DNA of 64,000 nucleotides from SAR116 cluster bacterium AG-447-C21 (GTDB lineage Bacteria > Pseudomonadota > Alphaproteobacteria > Thalassobaculales > Thalassobaculaceae). This document shows, one piece after another, positions 25,812 through 37,700 of this stretch. The notes under the pieces were generated by a model. The model searched no databases and was not told the DNA's origin. It was given only the letters and a program-made list of their open reading frames with translations. Location: contig QCQB01000004.1 in assembly GCA_003212315.1 (NCBI GenBank), positions 1 to 64,000 of the forward strand, written 5' to 3'. Position 1 is the first letter of the stretch; each line of letters opens with the position of its first letter. Both the position numbers and the translations under genes were made by a program.

Positions 25812-26468
25812 ATGAGTAAAAGTCTTAATGTCAAAATTTGCGGATTAAATAATAAAGAAACTGTCGAAGTTGCGGTGAAAGCTGGAGCATCTCATCTTGG
25901 TTTTATTTTTTATCCACCTTCCCCACGCTCTTTAACACCAAAAGAGGCCGGATATATAACATCTACAACACCAAATCATATTAAGCGGGTAGCTGTGATA
26001 GTGGATGCGCGAGATGATTTAATAAACGACATCATTCAAAGCTTATCACCACATATTTTACAGCTGCATGGGTCCGAAACAACTAGCAGAATTCAAGAAA
26101 TCAAAGAAAAGTTCAAATTACCCATCATGAAAGCTATTAAAGTTGCTAATTTTGATGATATTAAATCTAGCCAACAATATAGCGATAGTAGCGATTTTCT
26201 TCTTTTCGACGCCAAACCTCCATTGACTAGTATAAATTCATTGCCAGGGGGAAATGGGATAAGTTTTGATTGGGCTCTCCTTAGATCAGTGAAAATCGGA
26301 AAGCCTTGGTTTCTTTCGGGTGGCATACACATTGGCAATGTGCATAAAGCAATAAAAACAACTGGGAATGGATCAATAGATATATCTTCTGGTGTGGAAG
26401 ACCAACCCGGTGTTAAAAGCTCCCAAAAGATTGAAATGTTTATGAAATCTATTAAGGAATTTATGTGA
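25812..26468 (+). CDS. trpF: Phosphoribosylanthranilate isomerase
   Basis: Third step of tryptophan synthesis, an Amadori rearrangement of PRA to CdRP. The 218-residue TIM barrel shows the catalytic cysteine in VKICGL (C10), GFIFYPPSPRS, the general-acid region LLFDAKPP (Asp about 134) and the phosphate-binding WFLSGGIHIGNV and SIDISSGVED. The gene is 81 bases before trpB, so the trpF-trpB-trpA unit is conserved as in many alphaproteobacteria. Confidence 0.93.
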   Translation: MSKSLNVKICGLNNKETVEVAVKAGASHLGFIFYPPSPRSLTPKEAGYITSTTPNHIKRVAVIVDARDDLINDIIQSLSPHILQLHGSETTSRIQEIKEKFKLPIMKAIKVANFDDIKSSQQYSDSSDFLLFDAKPPLTSINSLPGGNGISFDWALLRSVKIGKPWFLSGGIHIGNVHKAIKTTGNGSIDISSGVEDQPGVKSSQKIEMFMKSIKEFM

Positions 26469-26549
26469 ACGTTAGTATACAAAAATGCTATAAATTTCAT
26501 ATTTCATTCAAAATCAAGTTTAACTCATCTGCGTGATTAAGGATTAATA

Positions 26550-27773
26550 ATGTCAACAATAAACTCTCCGAACACCCTTCGAGAAGGTCCTGATGAGAAT
26601 GGCCATTTTGGTATATTTGGAGGACGCTACGTCGCTGAAACACTAATGCCATTAGTTCTCGATGTAGAGGATGCTTGGAAAACGGCCAAGTCTGATCCGA
26701 TATTTTGGAGTGAATTAGAATATTACCGTAAACATTATATAGGAAGGCCTAGTCCACTTTATTTTGCAAGCAGACTGACGGACCATTTCCAAGGAGCTAA
26801 GCTTTATTTTAAAAGAGATGAACTCAATCATACCGGTGCCCACAAAATAAACAATGTTATGGGACAAGCCTTAATTGCGCGAAGAATGGGAAAAACTAAA
26901 ATCATTGCAGAAACTGGTGCTGGCCAACATGGTGTAGCTACAGCTACAGCTTGTGCACTCTTCAATCTAGAGTGTGAAGTATTTATGGGTGCAGAAGATG
27001 TTATCCGACAAAAGCCAAATGTCGACCGTATGCGATTACTTGGGGCAAAAGTTCATTCGGTAACATCAGGGTCTGCCACACTGAAAGACGCTATGAACGA
27101 GGCCCTAAGATATTGGGTTTCAAAGGCAGATACACATTTTTACATAATAGGAACCGTTGCGGGACCGCATCCCTACCCACAAATGGTCAGAGATTTTCAA
27201 TGTATTATCGGAGAAGAAACAAAAGAACAAATGTTTGAAGCCGAAGGGAAATTGCCGGATACTCTGGTTGCCTGTATCGGTGGAGGTTCGAATGCTATTG
27301 GCTTGTTCCATCCATTTTTAGATGATGATGTCGAAATTATTGGCGTAGAAGCTGCTGGACTTGGAATTAGCACCAAACAGCATGCCGCTTCTTTGACAGG
27401 GGGAAGGCCGGGCGTCTTGCATGGGAATAGAACCTACTTACTGCAAGATAATGATGGCCAAATCACAGAAGCGCATTCAATATCGGCCGGATTAGATTAT
27501 CCAGGAATTGGTCCGGAACACTCGTGGCTATTTGAAACAGGTCGAATAGAATATGTGAGTGCAACAGATAATGAAGCGTTGGAGGCATTTGCTCTATGCT
27601 CAAAACTGGAAGGTATCATCCCAGCTCTCGAACCCAGCCATGCACTTGCATATATCAAAAATATTATCAGCCCGTTGCCAAAAGACCATATTATAGTGAT
27701 GAATATGTGTGGAAGAGGAGATAAGGATCTCGAAGCAGTAATACCACGTCTAGAAGAAATGGACCTACTTTGA
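26550..27773 (+). CDS. trpB: Tryptophan synthase beta chain
   Basis: PLP enzyme that condenses indole with serine. The 407-residue protein has [14 protein letters not shown] at the N-terminus, the PLP lysine K99 in HTGAHKINN, the phosphate-binding GGGSNA near 245, and the C-terminal loop [13 protein letters not shown] lies 7 bases before ATG 26550. The stop overlaps the trpA start (TTGA at 27770-27773), consistent with tight stoichiometric coupling of the alpha2beta2 complex. Confidence 0.96.
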   Translation: MSTINSPNTLREGPDENGHFGIFGGRYVAETLMPLVLDVEDAWKTAKSDPIFWSELEYYRKHYIGRPSPLYFASRLTDHFQGAKLYFKRDELNHTGAHKINNVMGQALIARRMGKTKIIAETGAGQHGVATATACALFNLECEVFMGAEDVIRQKPNVDRMRLLGAKVHSVTSGSATLKDAMNEALRYWVSKADTHFYIIGTVAGPHPYPQMVRDFQCIIGEETKEQMFEAEGKLPDTLVACIGGGSNAIGLFHPFLDDDVEIIGVEAAGLGISTKQHAASLTGGRPGVLHGNRTYLLQDNDGQITEAHSISAGLDYPGIGPEHSWLFETGRIEYVSATDNEALEAFALCSKLEGIIPALEPSHALAYIKNIISPLPKDHIIVMNMCGRGDKDLEAVIPRLEEMDLL

Positions 27774-28612
27774 AAACATATAAAGAAGATCGCCTAAAAC
27801 TACTATTTGAAAATCTAAAAAAGGAAAAAAGAGGAGGCCTTGGTATCTTTATAGCAGCCTCTGATCCCAATCTTGAGATTTCTCTAGAAATATTGAAGCG
27901 CTTGCCACAGGCTGGTGCAGATATGATAGAACTTGGCATGCCATTTTCAGATCCGATGGCTGATGGCCCCACGATTCAAGCTGCCAGTCTGAGAGCTTTG
28001 AAATCTGGAGGATCACTCAAACGCACACTTGAAATGGTAAAAAACTTCAGAGAAAGCGACAATAAAACTCCATTAGTTTTAATGGGGTATTATAATCCAA
28101 TCTATAATTTTGGGGTCAAGGACTTTCTAATCAAAGCTATTGAGGCTGGCGCAGATGGTCTTATAATAGTGGATTTGCCTCCAGAAGAAGACGAGGAACT
28201 TTGTCTACCAGCCCAGAAATACAATCTCCCATTTATAAGACTTACAGCACCTACAAGCGATGGTGAGCGCCTTCCTACTATTTTAAACAACGCGTCGGGC
28301 TTTATATATTATGTCTCTATTATGGGAATTACAGGCACTCAATCAATCGCCACCCAAAATGTTCAAAATGCAGTGAAAGAGCTAAAAAAACACACCGGGT
28401 TACCGATAGCAGTTGGATTTGGGATAAAGACAAGGCAGGATGTCGCAGATGTAACCTCATTTTCTGATGCCGCAATCGTAGGATCGGCCGTAGTCAATGT
28501 TATAGAGAAAAGCCTTGACGCTAATGGAGAGGGAAATGATAAAACGATTGCTGATGTGCTAGCATTAGTCAAAGACCTCGCCGCAGGCGTCAGAAGCAAG
28601 AAAATAGCATAA
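27770..28612 (+). CDS. trpA: Tryptophan synthase alpha chain
   Basis: Cleaves indole-3-glycerol phosphate and channels indole to TrpB. The 280-residue TIM barrel has the catalytic acids E54 and D65 in [14 protein letters not shown], plus [15 protein letters not shown], the SIMGITGTQ loop and the phosphate site [10 protein letters not shown]. The start must be TTG 27770 because no ATG or GTG is available before the conserved core; it overlaps the trpB stop. This is a clear case of a TTG start in a conserved operon. Confidence 0.95.
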   Translation: MKTYKEDRLKLLFENLKKEKRGGLGIFIAASDPNLEISLEILKRLPQAGADMIELGMPFSDPMADGPTIQAASLRALKSGGSLKRTLEMVKNFRESDNKTPLVLMGYYNPIYNFGVKDFLIKAIEAGADGLIIVDLPPEEDEELCLPAQKYNLPFIRLTAPTSDGERLPTILNNASGFIYYVSIMGITGTQSIATQNVQNAVKELKKHTGLPIAVGFGIKTRQDVADVTSFSDAAIVGSAVVNVIEKSLDANGEGNDKTIADVLALVKDLAAGVRSKKIA

Positions 28613-28641
28613 TCTAACCAATTTGAGAAACGTATCGTCAG

Positions 28642-29505
28642 ATGAACTGGATCACTAATTCCGTCCTACCTAAGATTAAAGCATTAGTTCAACCTAAAGA
28701 AGTACCGGAAAATTTTTGGACTAAATGCCCTAATTGTGGTGAAATGATCTTCCATCGACAATTAGAAGACAACTTACAAGTATGCCCTAAATGTAACTAC
28801 CACCTAAAGTTAGCGGCAAGGGCTCGCCTCGAATCTCTCTTTGACTCAAGCACGCTTCACATAATCGAACTGGAAAGGCAGAAGAACTCTGATCCATTAA
28901 AATTTAAAGATTTAAAAAAATATTCTGATCGCCTGAGAGACGCTAGAACAAAAACAAAACAGGATGATGCTATATTGATCGCCGAAGGAAACATTAATGG
29001 TCGTTCAACTATAGCTGCAGTGTTTTCATTTGAGTTTATGGGCGGATCAATGGGGATAGCAGTTGGTGATGCAATTCTGAAATCAGCCGAATTAGCAGTT
29101 AGTAAAAAAGCTCCTTTAATTATCTTTCCGGCCTCAGGCGGTGCACGAATGCAAGAAGGAATACTCTCATTAATGCAGTTACCCAGAACTGTCATAGCTA
29201 CACAAATAGTAAAAGAAGCCGGCCTTCCTCTAATTATAGTTCTTACAAACCCCACGACGGGCGGTGTGACAGCATCATTTGCGATGCTTGGGGATATTCA
29301 TATTGCTGAGCCAGGTGCAATTATTGGATTTGCAGGTAAACGCGTAATTCAAGAGACTATAAGAGAGAGTTTACCAGAGGACTTTCAATCCGCTGAATAT
29401 CTTTTGGAACATGGGATGATTGACATGGTCGTAGATAGACACAATCTGAAAGAAAAAATATCAGGCATTTTGTCTATTCTGATGGATTATCGAAACAATA
29501 AATAA
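28642..29505 (+). CDS. accD: Acetyl-CoA carboxylase carboxyltransferase subunit beta
   Basis: Zinc-containing beta subunit of the carboxyltransferase that makes malonyl-CoA for fatty acid synthesis. The 287-residue protein starts with a C4 zinc ribbon (CPNCGEM at about 29-35 and CPKCNYH at about 51-57) and continues with the crotonase-like fold, including [14 protein letters not shown] and the oxyanion loops SGGARMQEG and [14 protein letters not shown]. Position between trpA and folC is the standard alphaproteobacterial order. The ribosome site upstream of ATG 28642 is weak. Confidence 0.96.
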   Translation: MNWITNSVLPKIKALVQPKEVPENFWTKCPNCGEMIFHRQLEDNLQVCPKCNYHLKLAARARLESLFDSSTLHIIELERQKNSDPLKFKDLKKYSDRLRDARTKTKQDDAILIAEGNINGRSTIAAVFSFEFMGGSMGIAVGDAILKSAELAVSKKAPLIIFPASGGARMQEGILSLMQLPRTVIATQIVKEAGLPLIIVLTNPTTGGVTASFAMLGDIHIAEPGAIIGFAGKRVIQETIRESLPEDFQSAEYLLEHGMIDMVVDRHNLKEKISGILSILMDYRNNK

Positions 29506-29511
29506 AGCCTT

Positions 29512-30822
29512 GTGGTTAAAACGTTAATGACATTAGAAAAAACCATCCAAAGACTTGAATTATTGCATCCAAAGGTCATTGATCTTTCTCTTAAAAGATT
29601 GGAGAAGTTACTGATCAAGTTAGATAACCCAGAAAAAAAATTGCCCCCAATTGTGCATGTCGCAGGAACAAACGGTAAAGGCTCTACTATCTCTATCCTT
29701 CGATCGATCCAAAGCGCAGCTGGTCGTTCTTCGCATGTTTACACCTCACCTCACCTTGTAAATTTAACAGAGCGATTTCTAATCGCTGATAAGGAAATAG
29801 AAGGAAGCACCCTCGTAAAGCTTTTAAAACAATGTGAGGAGATTAATGCAGAAAGTGCAATAACATTTTTTGAGATCATAACTGCAGCAGGCTTCCTAGC
29901 TTTTTCAAAGTTTGAAGCCGACTTAGTTCTTTTAGAGGTTGGATTGGGTGGCCGTTTTGACGCCACCAATGTAATTAATAATCCTATCTTATCGATTATT
30001 ACGCCTATTTCTCTAGATCATCAGCACTACTTAGGAAACACTTTACCGAGGATAGCTTTCGAAAAAGCCGGTATATTAAAAGAAAATAAACCTGCAGTGA
30101 TAGGGAAACAATATCCGGAAGCACTTGAAGTTATAAAATTAAAAGCAGCCGAAACCAATTCACAATTGTTTATATTCAACCGAGATTGGAGTATTAGTGA
30201 AACCAAAGACTCAATAAAGTTTGAGGCAGATGCAGATACACGTTATTTCGAAAAACCAAGTCTAAGAGGCACTCATCAAATCCAGAATTCTGGTATAGCC
30301 ATAGCAGCTGCTCATTATATGAGTAAACTATTCCCTATTCAGAATAGTGCTATTGATAAAGGGTTAAAGACAGTCAGATGGTCTGCGAGGCTTCAAAAAA
30401 TTAAGAAAGGCCCATTGGCAGAAATATTACCAAACCAAGTTGAGTTATGGCTGGACGGCGGACATAACCATGATGCAAGTCTCGCAATTTCGGAGACAAT
30501 CTATAATTGGAAACGGCAAGATCCATCTCTAACCTGCCATTTGATCTTTGGCTCCTTGAATAATAGAGAAATAAAGTCACTACTAGTGCCATTTGTGGAA
30601 ATTATTGATTTGATTCAAACTGTGGCAATACCGAAACATGAGAGTACAGCATCCCCCGAAAATGTCGCCAATGTGGCACTATCTTTGGGATTTGATGCCG
30701 CACCATCAAATAGCCTATTGTCTGCTATCGAAGCTATTATTTCTAAGTCCAACGGAAAACGTATTATCCTGGTATATGGTTCACTATATTTAGCCGGATC
30801 GATACTTGAGAAAAACTTCTGA
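29512..30822 (+). CDS. folC: Folylpolyglutamate synthase / dihydrofolate synthase
   Basis: Adds glutamate to dihydropteroate and to folates. The 436-residue Mur-ligase-type protein has VHVAGTNGKGST (P-loop, about 45-56), the omega-loop YTSPHLVNLTERF, ITFFEIITAAGFLAF, LLEVGLGGRFDATN and the metal-binding SLDHQHYLG. The C-terminal domain includes LWLDGGHNHDA. GTG 29512 lies 6 bases after accD; ATG 29527 is an alternative start. Convergent with trxA, with a 22-base gap and no obvious terminator. Confidence 0.93.
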   Translation: MVKTLMTLEKTIQRLELLHPKVIDLSLKRLEKLLIKLDNPEKKLPPIVHVAGTNGKGSTISILRSIQSAAGRSSHVYTSPHLVNLTERFLIADKEIEGSTLVKLLKQCEEINAESAITFFEIITAAGFLAFSKFEADLVLLEVGLGGRFDATNVINNPILSIITPISLDHQHYLGNTLPRIAFEKAGILKENKPAVIGKQYPEALEVIKLKAAETNSQLFIFNRDWSISETKDSIKFEADADTRYFEKPSLRGTHQIQNSGIAIAAAHYMSKLFPIQNSAIDKGLKTVRWSARLQKIKKGPLAEILPNQVELWLDGGHNHDASLAISETIYNWKRQDPSLTCHLIFGSLNNREIKSLLVPFVEIIDLIQTVAIPKHESTASPENVANVALSLGFDAAPSNSLLSAIEAIISKSNGKRIILVYGSLYLAGSILEKNF

Positions 30823-30844
30823 TTATCGAGAAAAACGGGCAAAT

Positions 30845-31168
30845 TCAGTCTAATGCGTCTTGTACCCATTCGGTTAGTTTTTGCGGGGGCAGTGCTCCCA
30901 TTTTACTTGCCGCAACCTCCCCATCTTTAAAAAGCATCAACATTGGAATACCTTTGACGTTATAGGTCGAGGGTGTAGACGGATTATCATCTATATTTAT
31001 TTTTACAACTTTCACACGATCGCCTAAGGTCTGTGCTATATCTTCAAGGGCTGGAGCTATAGCTTTACAGGGGCCACACCACTCAGCCCAAAAATCAACT
31101 AAAACAGGTTTGTCGGCGTTTAGCACATCGTCAGAAAAGCTCTCATCCGTTACCTTGATTGTCGACAT
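30845..31168 (-). CDS. trxA: Thioredoxin
   Basis: General cytoplasmic disulfide reductase of 107 residues with the active site WAEWCGPCK (C31 and C34), the buried Asp in VLVDFW and the cis-Pro loop KGIPMLMLF. An excellent ribosome site (AGGAGGAAG) lies just before ATG 31168. It follows addA in the same direction after 94 bases, the common alphaproteobacterial order addB-addA-trxA. No signal peptide, so cytoplasmic. Confidence 0.95.
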   Translation of the reverse strand: MSTIKVTDESFSDDVLNADKPVLVDFWAEWCGPCKAIAPALEDIAQTLGDRVKVVKINIDDNPSTPSTYNVKGIPMLMLFKDGEVAASKMGALPPQKLTEWVQDALD

Positions 31169-31262
31169 TTACTTCCTCCTACTGGTTATGGACTGCTATG
31201 CCTTTTAAAAGTGCAATATCCCAAGCGCTTTATAATACCAAAAAAATACATTTAAACACATA

Positions 31263-34200
31263 TTAATTAAATATTTTTATTGAATCCATCTCAAGTGACG
31301 AAAATGGCATCACAATTGGCTTCTCTACCCACAACAACATACATTTGATTTCATGATCAGGATATATTTGCTTAACCAACTTATAATAAATGGCTAACTG
31401 CTTTTTATAACCTGTGGGTACTTGGGAGATCTTTTTCGGAACAACTCTATTAGTCTTTAAATCAACAATTGTTATTTCATGCTTATTTATTAATAAACGG
31501 TCTATTCTACCCGAAACTTTATACGTTATACCATCTTCAACAATATTTCCAGAGATAGGCACTTCAACTATAGCTTCCTTATTGAAGATGTCTTCAAAAC
31601 TCTTTTCACTTAATACCTTCAGCGCACTCCTCAAATACTCCTCCTGCTCGCCTTCATTAAGATAATGCCTTGGCTCGGCCAAGTACTTCTTACCTTGTAA
31701 TTCTCTGTATCCCTTACCGACCTGAGGAAGCCATTCTAATAAATAATGGATAAATTTACCCTTTTTCAATTCTTTAGAATATGTCAGCCTAAGTGGCACT
31801 TGGTCTGCTGAGCCCCCCGATATAGTTGAAGGCTGTATTACTGCTCCATTATCTATTTTCCCCAAAAAGTTTGATGTGGCCCATTGAGGTACACTTCCAT
31901 GACTGGATATAGAAGCTGCAGGTTCACTTTTATCTTCTGGAGGTTCTGTTTGCAGAGATGTAAATAAAAGTTTATCACAATATTTTTCAGCTAAAGGGCT
32001 AAGGCCAGAGTCGATCATTTCATACCAACTAAAATCAGATTTTTTTCTATGGGTGCCCCAACCAGATATATAAAGTCTATCTTCTGCTCGTGTCATGGCC
32101 ACATATAATAGTCTCCGGTATTCTCTATCCCTTTTATCGATGGCCTCCTCTCGTAATATTGAGGTAGTCAAATTATCGGCCTCTTGGTTCGGTGACCACA
32201 ATGGTATCGACACATTATTTCCTATTTCTTTCCAAAATACATTGGGGGTTTTATTTGGAGTAGACATAGTGTCTGGAAGAAATACTATCGGCGCTTGCAA
32301 ACCCTTTGAGCTATGAACGGTAAGAATTCGCACCTGATTGGCTTGACCCGTCTCTAAATCACGTTTGACCTCAAAATCTGCCGAAGCTAACCAGTGAAGG
32401 AACCCTTGAAGGGACGGGATGTTCGCGCGTTCAAACTCTATGGCCTGGGTTAAAAATTCATCCAAGGGATCATTAGCTTCTAATCCGAGTCGTTCTGTGA
32501 TTTTTTTACGTCCCCCCAAACACAGTAATTGAGAATAAAGCTCATATGGAGGTGTAAAATCTGCGCGTCTTAACCAAGTATTTAAAAATTCATACGCCAT
32601 CGAGTATCGATCATCATTTAAGGCTCTTTTTGATAGTTCATTCCACAAATTTACTTCTTTTCTCTCCCAGCAAAGGTCTAATAACTCTTCTTCGGTTAGA
32701 CCTATTAACGGCCCTTTTAAAACAACTGCCAAATTCAAATCATCATCTGGTAACAACAAGAATTGTCCTAAAGCAACTAAATCCATAATTGGTAATTGAT
32801 CGGTTAGCATCATTCGATCAACACCGGCAACATCAATTTCTTGTTCTTTCAACGCACGCACTAACTGGTAGACAAAAATGCCTCTTGTCCGAACAAGAAT
32901 CATGATATCCCCAGATCGAATTGGACGCCCCTTTGATTTTAAAAGTTCACCTTCCGTTAACCAGCCATTAATTTTCATGGCTATTTTTTGAGCTAACCTC
33001 TTGCTAGGTTCGTCATATTCTTTTTGTTCCAAAGGCAAAACCCACGTAGTTGGTTGCTCTGATCTAAGAGATAATTCAAGAGGCCAAAGCTCCACGCGAC
33101 CTTCTTGTCCTTTTCGGTGTGCCTGATGCTGTATCGGAATGAAATTACCATTTTCGCTCTCTTCTAACACCCCTAATCCAGTTGCTCCATTTTCCTTTTT
33201 AAAATTAAACACGGAATCTACAACATCCAAGATAGCGGATGTTGAACGAAAGGACATATCAAGCTTGATGCCTTGCCATCTTCTGGAAGATGCAATGATT
33301 CTTTCCCCAAGTTTTGAGCTCATGTCCAGAAACGACTGGGGGTCGGCTCTTTGGAAACTAAATATGGACTGTTTCACATCACCAACGGCAAAGACGGTTC
33401 TTAAAGCCTCGCTATGAACTTGAGATTCACCCAGTCCCGAGAAAAACTCATCTGTTAATTTTTCTATAATTTTCCATTGCTCTGGATTAGTGTCTTGGGC
33501 TTCATCAATTAACAAATGGTCTATGCCACCATCTAGTTTAAATAACACCCACGGTGCGATCCCTGGTTGTTCCAACAATTCATATGTCTGAAAAATTAAA
33601 TCATCATAATCAATCGATGAGTTAATACGCTTGGTTTCGTCATACGAGGTTAACACAGAATAAGACAGTTTGATTAGAGCCTCCGTTCTTTTTGCAAGGT
33701 CCAGCGATTTAAGCTTTTCTTGTAGACTCTTCAAACGTTGCGCTTCTGAATTCAAAATTTCAAAAACAGAGCTATTTGTTTTTATAACTGATTGCGTCGC
33801 AAGTCGCTCAAGCACCTTTCCTTTTTTGGTTAGGAAAGCTGAAATATATTCATTATAACTTTCAATTGTGGGTTCTTTTTGTTCCAACCACTTCCTTATT
33901 TTTATAGATTTCTTTATATCGGTAGAACTTCCTAAGGCCAAAGCTTGGGCTACCGTATGTAATTGGGCTTTTACCTCTATAGAATCAGGGACCGCCTGTC
34001 TTAGTAGGTCGGTTCGGGTATCGTGTTCATTTAATCCTAATTCTTTCCTCATTATTTGGCATAAAGGGGTAATACCACCTACTGAACGAACAGTACTTTG
34101 AAGTTTTGAACGTTCTGACAACAGATCATCAATAAGCTCAGAAACTGTCGATTCTGAAGCTCGTTCCGCGATTTCCGTTAAAGAATTTGCAATACCAGAA

Positions 34201-34736
34201 AATTGATTATTTTTTGATAATGATATAACAGTATCACGAGCATTGCGCATGCGATCCTTTGCAGTTCTTTCATCTAAAACATCAAATTGAGGTGGCAAAC
34301 CCGCCTCCAAGGGAAACCGACGCAAAATAGATTGGCAAAACCCATGAATAGTCTGAACTTGTAATCCACCGGGCGAATCTAGAACTGTAGCAAATAATCT
34401 TCGAGCCCATGCCAAATCTTGCCTTTCAACACTCCTACCCGACAAGTAAGTCAGGTCAACCTTTAGCTCATAATCAGTGGCTAAAGACCAACCAGCGAGG
34501 CGTTCAGCTATTCTTGTCGACATTTCCGCAGCTGCCGCCTTGGTGAAGGTGAGACACAGAATTCGGTTGGGTAATGCCCCGGACAACAATAACCTTAAAA
34601 CTCTATCCGTTAGCACTTTTGTCTTTCCTGATCCAGCGGATGCGCTTACCCAGACAGAGGAATTGGGGTCTGAAGCATTCTGTTGTAACTTTAATATTAT
34701 CTTTTCATCAGTTACTATTTCTGAATTTAATGCCAT
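31263..34736 (-). CDS. addA: AddA helicase-nuclease subunit, double-strand break repair
   Basis: ATP-dependent 3'-5' helicase and nuclease subunit of AddAB, which resects DNA ends to start RecA recombination. The 1157-residue protein shows Walker A ASAGSGKTKVLTDR near residue 38, the UvrD-type Walker B LLIDEAQDTNPEQW, the motif IV-region FSFQRADPQSF, the motif LTVHSSKGLQAP, VAMTRAEDRLY, and a RecB-type nuclease core at the C-terminus with GRIDRLL and IVDLKTNR. ATG 34736 is 2 bases after the addB stop and gives MALNSEIVTD; an upstream in-frame GTG at 34751 overlaps addB and is less likely. Both helicase and nuclease residues look intact. Confidence 0.93.
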   Translation of the reverse strand: MALNSEIVTDEKIILKLQQNASDPNSSVWVSASAGSGKTKVLTDRVLRLLLSGALPNRILCLTFTKAAAAEMSTRIAERLAGWSLATDYELKVDLTYLSGRSVERQDLAWARRLFATVLDSPGGLQVQTIHGFCQSILRRFPLEAGLPPQFDVLDERTAKDRMRNARDTVISLSKNNQFSGIANSLTEIAERASESTVSELIDDLLSERSKLQSTVRSVGGITPLCQIMRKELGLNEHDTRTDLLRQAVPDSIEVKAQLHTVAQALALGSSTDIKKSIKIRKWLEQKEPTIESYNEYISAFLTKKGKVLERLATQSVIKTNSSVFEILNSEAQRLKSLQEKLKSLDLAKRTEALIKLSYSVLTSYDETKRINSSIDYDDLIFQTYELLEQPGIAPWVLFKLDGGIDHLLIDEAQDTNPEQWKIIEKLTDEFFSGLGESQVHSEALRTVFAVGDVKQSIFSFQRADPQSFLDMSSKLGERIIASSRRWQGIKLDMSFRSTSAILDVVDSVFNFKKENGATGLGVLEESENGNFIPIQHQAHRKGQEGRVELWPLELSLRSEQPTTWVLPLEQKEYDEPSKRLAQKIAMKINGWLTEGELLKSKGRPIRSGDIMILVRTRGIFVYQLVRALKEQEIDVAGVDRMMLTDQLPIMDLVALGQFLLLPDDDLNLAVVLKGPLIGLTEEELLDLCWERKEVNLWNELSKRALNDDRYSMAYEFLNTWLRRADFTPPYELYSQLLCLGGRKKITERLGLEANDPLDEFLTQAIEFERANIPSLQGFLHWLASADFEVKRDLETGQANQVRILTVHSSKGLQAPIVFLPDTMSTPNKTPNVFWKEIGNNVSIPLWSPNQEADNLTTSILREEAIDKRDREYRRLLYVAMTRAEDRLYISGWGTHRKKSDFSWYEMIDSGLSPLAEKYCDKLLFTSLQTEPPEDKSEPAASISSHGSVPQWATSNFLGKIDNGAVIQPSTISGGSADQVPLRLTYSKELKKGKFIHYLLEWLPQVGKGYRELQGKKYLAEPRHYLNEGEQEEYLRSALKVLSEKSFEDIFNKEAIVEVPISGNIVEDGITYKVSGRIDRLLINKHEITIVDLKTNRVVPKKISQVPTGYKKQLAIYYKLVKQIYPDHEIKCMLLWVEKPIVMPFSSLEMDSIKIFN

Positions 34737-34738
34737 GG

Positions 34739-37700
34739 CTAAAAGGACCACTCCTTAACCCTGGAGAGATGCTCGTAGTCGTCATAAGTCATTTTATTAT
34801 TGGGGTCAGGATACGCTAAATACGGTGTGCCATCATTATCAAAAGCTTCAATTAGTTTTCGCAAACCTTCCTCCGCCATACTTATAAGAACATCTGTATC
34901 TTCCTCAAGAATGACTTCTTTCCCAGGTGGGTCTCCTCCGGTTAATTGAATATATTTTAGCTGGGTACGAATTTGCGCAGAGGTTTCTAAAAACCCCCCC
35001 TCCCTTAGTATAAGGCCTTCGAGTGGTAATTGAGGAGAAAGCCCCGATATTAATTCTCTTCTTGGGGGTATGTTGCCTGTTTTGTAGTCTATAATAGTGT
35101 AGGGTTGCTCAATCCCTTGATCGATCCGATCCGCAATAGCCTTTAGTTTCACCGCGCCAGAGGCAAATGTTAGCATTATATGTCCCCGCACCTCTGCTTT
35201 TTTATTTATTATTTCGGAGTTATTTTTGGATTCTTGCTCAACAAACCAGTTAGCAATTTTTAGAAATCTTGGCCACCAAAAGGCCCATACGGCCGGATGA
35301 TCTAATGTTTCTCCAAATGCGGAGCGTCCATGTTGTATCAATTTATTTTTTGCTTCATTCAAATCACTTGGAATTCCATCTTTAACGAAAGTTTCCAGAG
35401 CCTTATGTATAAAACTTCCACGGTCAACAGCTATGGGCTCTGAATCCAATACCCCCAGCGGTACCAACTTCAATATCTGACGAGCATATATATGGTAAGG
35501 ATTTCGAAGCCAGGCTCCTATCTGTGTAACAGAAAATGATCTTGGACGTTGAGCTAAAACCGGTCTAGGGGTTGGTGGAGATAATCGACGAGTGCAGTTC
35601 GGTGTATCTAGAGAATTCTGCCAACTAATCCAATTCGCATTAGCCTCATCCAAAGCCCCTCCATAATCAAGTGATTCTATCAATGATGACATTCTTAGCA
35701 ACCAACGAGATACAACCGTTGGTGTTCCGTTTATCCGTTTTGATCTTGTCAAAAAGACCTCTTTAGCTCCACATAATTGAACGAAGTCGTGGGCGGATTG
35801 ACCTATACGAATTTCTGGCAACGGTAATCCTATATCAGACCGCATAGGACGGCTCATCCAGGGATCGGCTTGAGGTTCCGGAGGCCAACTTCCTTCATTT
35901 AATCCAGCTAAGATTACCCTGTCGAAATGCATCAGGCGGCCTTCTAGTGGACCTAGTATTGATAACCTCGGATGGACGCCAAATGGTGCACGATAAGTAG
36001 CACTCGACAACAATGACTCGAGGAATGGAAGATACTCTTGTCCGGAAATTACTGGGAAATCATGACACATCTCAAAAATATTTGAGAACATGCTCGCGAT
36101 CTGTTCTCTGTAATCTGCAGAATATGCATCCCAAGAAGAATTCTCTGAACCATCCGATACAAGCTTTTCAAATAGTTGATTATGTTTTTCAAATATATCT
36201 TGTACTTTTACTGAAGGGCATCTTATTAGTTTTTCCAATTCCCTGATTGGCGCAGACAAGTCAATTATCCAATCGTGCAAGTCCTTTTTTTCTTTTACGG
36301 TGACAATCGAAGCACCAACGTTTTCTCGGTCTTCGCCCATGGACATCTCAAGAGCTCTGATTAAACCATCAATTCCGATGGCTGGTCGAGGGCCACGTAA
36401 AATTAATTGCTCCAGCAGTCTCGTATTCCTCTTGAAAGCACCCGCAGATATTCCACCTCTAGCAAGGGGATGCTTCATCGCAGCTAAAAAAGAGACTGGC
36501 GCCAAGCCATCTTCGACCATTTTTCCAATTAGACGCCAGAAAACCAAAAACGGCGTCTCTGTTATCGGAATTCCTGCCGAGTCATCAATATTAATATCCC
36601 AACGCTTTAACTCCGATTTCACTCTGCGAGCCAACGATCGATCCGCTGTTATTAAGCTGGCGGTTTTGCCATTTGTTTCTAATGTCTCTCTCAGGATTAG
36701 CGCTATGGTGCTTGCTTCTGATTGGAAATCCTGACATTCCAGAACGGCTATTCCATCCAAGTCGCTTTTAGTAATGAAGGTTTTCTCTAAATCATGCCAC
36801 TTTTCTGTTGTAATTGCTGGCCTCATTACTTCTGACAAAAACCTCATTCGGCCCTTTTCTTTTCGAACACAAGTTTGACCTTTTACTAGTGGAGACCAAT
36901 CTGAGACATCACCTGGTACTATCGATAGTTTAGACAATAGTTTGCTTAAAACATGTTGCGGGTGAGTAACATCATTAATAATTGCCTCCCAGGAGTTATC
37001 TTCTAGTCCCCTATCCAATCCAGGCAACACAACAGCTCCCTTGGGCAGCGCTGCAACAGTTTCCATCAAATTCGCTGTAGCTGGTATACTCCCTGTGGAA
37101 CCCGCTATTATAATATGCCTTTCTGGTTGTTGTTTGAAATAGATTTGCATTCTGCGGAGTTTTTCATTCCGGTAAGAGGCAGGGTCAGTGGCCCCTTCTT
37201 CATTTAAAATTCTTGGCCAAGCCTCTGTAATGATTTTCAAAAAAATTAGCGTTTTCTGCCAATGCTCCGCATAAATATCCGGAACCAGCTGCTCCAAGTC
37301 TTTAAATGGAATATTCTCTGTTTGCATTCGATCAAGTAACTTAGATAAATCCTCCGCCAGGCGACTAGCTTGGTAAAGACTTGCACCCTCAGAACCGCCA
37401 ATCTTTTTGTCCGAAATATTGGCCTTTAAGTATGTTCTTATAAGTTGCGTTAAAAGAATTTGACGCCTTAAACTGGGGATAGCAGGAACTATAATATCAC
37501 TATCCATTTTGCGATCATCTATTTGGGCTAAATCCATCTGATCAATTTCATCGGCATCAGCATCGCCAATGGCAAGGATTTGAGGTAAAATCACCGCTGT
37601 CTCCCCCATTACCCGCACTAACGCATCTTCAACAACTCGCGCAGCTCGGCGATGTGGGACAAAAATCATAGATTGTCTTAATGTAATCGGGTCCTTGTTA

